In this document: positions 3,442 to 6,186 of the stretch, piece by piece | Numbering within the stretch: the stretch's first letter is position 1 | Layout of the letters: each line of letters begins with the position of its first letter | Source of the DNA: an uncultured Clostridium sp. | GTDB taxonomy: Bacteria > Bacillota > Clostridia > Lachnospirales > Lachnospiraceae | NCBI GenBank assembly: GCA_900552885.1 | Contig: USBM01000133.1 | Span: forward strand, 1-6,186 | Reading direction: 5' to 3' | Length of the DNA stretch: 6,186 nt | Program-made: the position numbers and the translations under genes | Notes under the pieces: model-generated | Databases searched by the model: none | What the model was told of the DNA's origin: nothing | What the model saw: the letters and a program-made list of their open reading frames with translations, nothing else

Positions 3442-6186
3442 ATGCAGAAAGTATTACGGAAACGAATCATAAGAGATCTGAGAAGTAATTTTGCCCGATA
3501 CATAGCCCTTGCATTTTTGGTCATTCTCAGTATGTATCTGGTAGTGAGTCTGGTGGGAGCCGCTGAGACGATCATCCAGGGCAGTCGGGAATCCGATCAG
3601 AAGCTGGGTGTGGAGGACGGACAGTTTTCTCTATTTGTGCCGATGAAAGAGGAAGAATGGAACAAATTAACGGATGATGGAATTACGTTGGAGAAAATGT
3701 TCTTTTTAGACTATTCGGTTATGAAATCCAAGACATTGCGGGTATATCAGAATAGGGAAAAGATCGATCAGATCGCCCTGTATGATGGGGATTATGCCAA
3801 GGCAGAGGATGAATTGGTATTGGAACGGAAATTTGCAGAAAATAATGAGATTAAGGTGGGAGATACTTTAGAACTTGGTGGACGTACCTTTACAGTTACC
3901 GGTATCGGAACGGTGCCGGATTATAACAGTGTTCTGAAGTCTCTTGGAGATACCAGTTGTGATACATTGAACTTTGGTCTTGCTTTTGTAACGAAGGATA
4001 TGTACAAGATCCTGCAAAAGGAGGGCAAGAGTGCGAAGTCAGAGGAATATTATTATGCATATCATTTGAATGGGAAAATGACCGATGAGGAGTTGAAAGA
4101 TAGGCTGGAAGATCTTGAATTTTCTTCGGATGATGTAGAAGACGAGTTCTTTCAGGAATACTGGGACCGGACGATCGGGCAGAAGGATGAATTGCAGGAT
4201 GGAATTCAGGAACTGTTAGATGGCAGCAAGGAATTGACGGATGGATTAGATGGGCTAAGCGGTCATAATGATGAATTAAAGGATGGTGCGAAGGAGATAT
4301 TCGATTCTTATCTGTCTGAGGCAAACAGTGCACTTAGCGGATATGGGGTTGGAACTTTAACTGCGGATAATTTTGAATCGGTATTGCAGAAAAAAATTGA
4401 CAATGAGAGCAGTGCTATTGTGAAGATCTCTATGCGGAATCTGTTAAAGACCTTGCAGGGATTACAGGAGTTCTCGGATGGTATTGAAGAGTATACAGAT
4501 GGAACCAAGGAGGCTGCGGATGGTTCGGTAGAATTACAGGATGGAATACAGGAGTTAAAGGACGAGACAGATGATATGATCGATGAGATCTTTAACGCCG
4601 ATGCAAGCAATCTGTTGTCCTTTGTAAAGGCTGCGGATAATGTACGAATCCGGGCGGCGGCAGGAGATCAGGAGTTAAATCGCAGTGTTGGAACGATAGC
4701 CGGTGTGATCATTTTGATCCTGATTGCCTATGTGCTTTCTGTATTTGTTGTACATTCGATCGATCAGGAAAGTGCCGTGATCGGCGCCCTGTATGCGTTG
4801 GGAGTGAAGAGCAAAGATCTGATGAGGCATTATGTTATGCTTCCGACAGTGTTAGCTGCTGTTTCCGGTGTGATCGGAACGGCACTTGCATACAGCAATA
4901 TAGGAGTTCCGGTTCAGATGGCAGACTGCTATAATTATTATTCCATGCCGGATCTTAACGTGATCGTTATGCCATATCTGTTAGTCTATGGTGTGATTGT
5001 ACCTCCGGTGATATGTCTGATCGTTACCAGATTAGTTATCCGGAAACGTCTGGCAAGACCGGTGCTTACCCTGTTAAAGAATGAACAGAAGGTAAATGCA
5101 GGGAAAGATGTGAAGTTAAAACATATGAAATTCATGCGGTTATTTAAGATCCGACAGATCATTCGTGAGCGGCGGACGGCATTTACGGTTGTGTTTGGTA
5201 TGTTTGTCAGCCTCCTGCTTGCAGTCATGGCATTGGAGATCTATGTATATTGTAATGGGGTAAATAAAGAGTATGTTGAGGATACGAAGTATGAATATAT
5301 GTATACCTATAAGTATCCGAGTGAGGAACCACCAAAGGGTGGATACAAAGCATACGCAAAGACATTAAAGAAGGAGATCTATGGATATACCTTTGATGTC
5401 GCAGTTATGGGAATTACGGAAGATAATCCGTTCTTTGATGTTACCTTTGCGGATACAGCCAATCAGGTAACGATCAGTTCTTCCATCGCATATAAGTATC
5501 ATTTAAGGGTTGGGGACACCTTTACCTTAGAAGATACCGAGGCAGATCAGTTATATGCCTTTGAAGTGCATGAGATCACACAGTATGCGCCGAACTTTAC
5601 CGTGTTTATGCCATATGACAAGGCAGTGGATCTGTTTGGGGAACCGGATGATTTCTACAATGTAGTATTTGCGGATCATGATCTCGGTGTGGAGAGTGGC
5701 AGACTGTATTCTACTACCACAAAAGAAGATGTGAAGAAGGCAGCAGGTATTTTCGCTGATCAGATGCAGGGAATGATCTTTATGATCGGAGGAGTATCCG
5801 TTGTAATCTTTGCCATTGTATTATATCTGATGATGAAGGTGATGATCGACCGGTCATCCTTTAGTATTGCACTGATCAAGATCTTTGGATTCCGTAACAA
5901 GGAAGTGCGGAAAATGTATTTAGACGGGAATTTCTATGTTGTAGCACTTGGCGCTTTGATCTCGCTTCCGCTTGCGAAGCTGCTTATGGATGCGATGTAT
6001 GAACCGGCATTTGTGCCAAATGTTGCCTGTGGTGTGGATAAGTCTTTCCCAATCTGGATGTATGTTGCGGTATTAGTAGGAATTCTGGTATTGTATTTCA
6101 TTATTAATTACTATTGCAAAGCAAAGGTGGTATCAGAATGTAGAGAACTGGAAAAAGGCAGGAAAGCTCGGAGTAGATGGTATGAA
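3442..6186 (+). CDS. FtsX-type ABC transporter permease (3' end outside window)
   Basis: The frame stays open for 915 codons to the window edge. Reading hydrophobic runs, I predict eight membrane segments near residues 20-41, 417-438, 466-488, 508-532, 580-603, 777-800, 831-852 and 872-895. This is the duplicated 1+3, 1+3 layout of large FtsX permeases. Two extracytoplasmic domains lie at about 42-415 and 604-775. The cytoplasmic coupling segments are recognisable: SAVIGALYALGVKSKDLM after segment 2, and FSIALIKIFGFRNKEVRKMY after segment 6. Domain 1 contains a helical D-G-repeat region (about 247-392) in two blocks, with ELQDGIQEL occurring at both 250-258 and 364-372, similar to YhgE/Pip-type repeats. 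The last segment is followed by a basic tail, so the stop is probably close beyond the edge. It pairs with the ATPase just upstream, probably as an exporter or an energy-coupled membrane-remodelling device. Its substrate cannot be told. Confidence 0.92.
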   Translation, partial: MQKVLRKRIIRDLRSNFARYIALAFLVILSMYLVVSLVGAAETIIQGSRESDQKLGVEDGQFSLFVPMKEEEWNKLTDDGITLEKMFFLDYSVMKSKTLRVYQNREKIDQIALYDGDYAKAEDELVLERKFAENNEIKVGDTLELGGRTFTVTGIGTVPDYNSVLKSLGDTSCDTLNFGLAFVTKDMYKILQKEGKSAKSEEYYYAYHLNGKMTDEELKDRLEDLEFSSDDVEDEFFQEYWDRTIGQKDELQDGIQELLDGSKELTDGLDGLSGHNDELKDGAKEIFDSYLSEANSALSGYGVGTLTADNFESVLQKKIDNESSAIVKISMRNLLKTLQGLQEFSDGIEEYTDGTKEAADGSVELQDGIQELKDETDDMIDEIFNADASNLLSFVKAADNVRIRAAAGDQELNRSVGTIAGVIILILIAYVLSVFVVHSIDQESAVIGALYALGVKSKDLMRHYVMLPTVLAAVSGVIGTALAYSNIGVPVQMADCYNYYSMPDLNVIVMPYLLVYGVIVPPVICLIVTRLVIRKRLARPVLTLLKNEQKVNAGKDVKLKHMKFMRLFKIRQIIRERRTAFTVVFGMFVSLLLAVMALEIYVYCNGVNKEYVEDTKYEYMYTYKYPSEEPPKGGYKAYAKTLKKEIYGYTFDVAVMGITEDNPFFDVTFADTANQVTISSSIAYKYHLRVGDTFTLEDTEADQLYAFEVHEITQYAPNFTVFMPYDKAVDLFGEPDDFYNVVFADHDLGVESGRLYSTTTKEDVKKAAGIFADQMQGMIFMIGGVSVVIFAIVLYLMMKVMIDRSSFSIALIKIFGFRNKEVRKMYLDGNFYVVALGALISLPLAKLLMDAMYEPAFVPNVACGVDKSFPIWMYVAVLVGILVLYFIINYYCKAKVVSECRELEKGRKARSRWYE
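4180..4617 (+). repeat. D-G repeat coiled-coil region inside the permease
   Basis: Residues ~247-282 and ~341-392 of the permease show a recurring pattern with D-G every seven or so residues: ELQDGIQELLDGSKELTDG, then EFSDGIEEYTDGTKEAADG and ELQDGIQELKDE. The blocks flank a less regular insert (about 283-340), suggesting an antiparallel helical hairpin reaching out from the membrane. The two ELQDGIQEL copies differ in synonymous codons, so the protein pattern is kept while the DNA has diverged. Confidence 0.7.

Noticed and set aside
3896..4610. Two long minus-strand frames opposite the permease (3896-4333 and 4308-4610)
   Set aside because: They are shadows of the D-G repeat coding strand. 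Their products are low-complexity (S, H, P and I rich), have no ribosome binding sites and conflict with a clearly real + strand gene.
1915..6186. The TetR-ABC locus as a new defence or signalling system
   Set aside because: The repressor, ATPase and permease match a common regulated ABC exporter arrangement. Nothing in the sequence points to anti-phage or novel signalling activity.

Overview
The window looks like chromosomal DNA from a Gram-positive Clostridia member, most likely of the Lachnospiraceae. This is an inference from moderate GC, purine-rich coding strands, strong GGAGG-type ribosome binding sites, and proteins resembling those of gut Firmicutes. All four genes lie on the + strand. 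No RNA gene, mobile element, CRISPR array or origin was found.

Left part (1-1601). After about 80 bases with no recognisable content comes one gene (120-1601) for a Lon-derived AAA+ ATPase. It keeps the helical linker and the complete ATPase module of Lon, but stops where the ATPase lid ends and so has no Ser-Lys peptidase domain. The Walker B aspartate is replaced by asparagine. Its N-terminal ~165 residues are not recognised. No partner gene lies beside it.

Spacer (1602-1938). The first ~240 bases hold no gene, terminator or RNA that I can recognise, and they read unlike the rest of the window. The last ~65 bases hold a good promoter whose -10 box is covered by a palindromic operator, followed by the ribosome binding site of the next gene.

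Right part (1939-6186). This is a self-contained, locally regulated ABC transporter locus: a TetR-family repressor (1939-2556), a hairpin terminator, a second copy of the same operator, a MacB/LolD-type ATPase (2739-3440) and, one base after its stop codon, a large FtsX-type permease (3442 to beyond the window end). The permease has eight predicted membrane segments, two extracytoplasmic domains and a D-G-repeat coiled-coil region. The same 18-base operator sequence occurs before the repressor and before the transporter, so the likely model is that the repressor silences both itself and the transporter until a ligand, probably an exported or membrane-active compound, releases it. The ligand and substrate cannot be read from the sequence.

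The items most worth a second look are the peptidase-less Lon-like ATPase with its altered Walker B, the twin operator, and the anomalous stretch between the two halves. I did not find clear evidence of an entirely new system.
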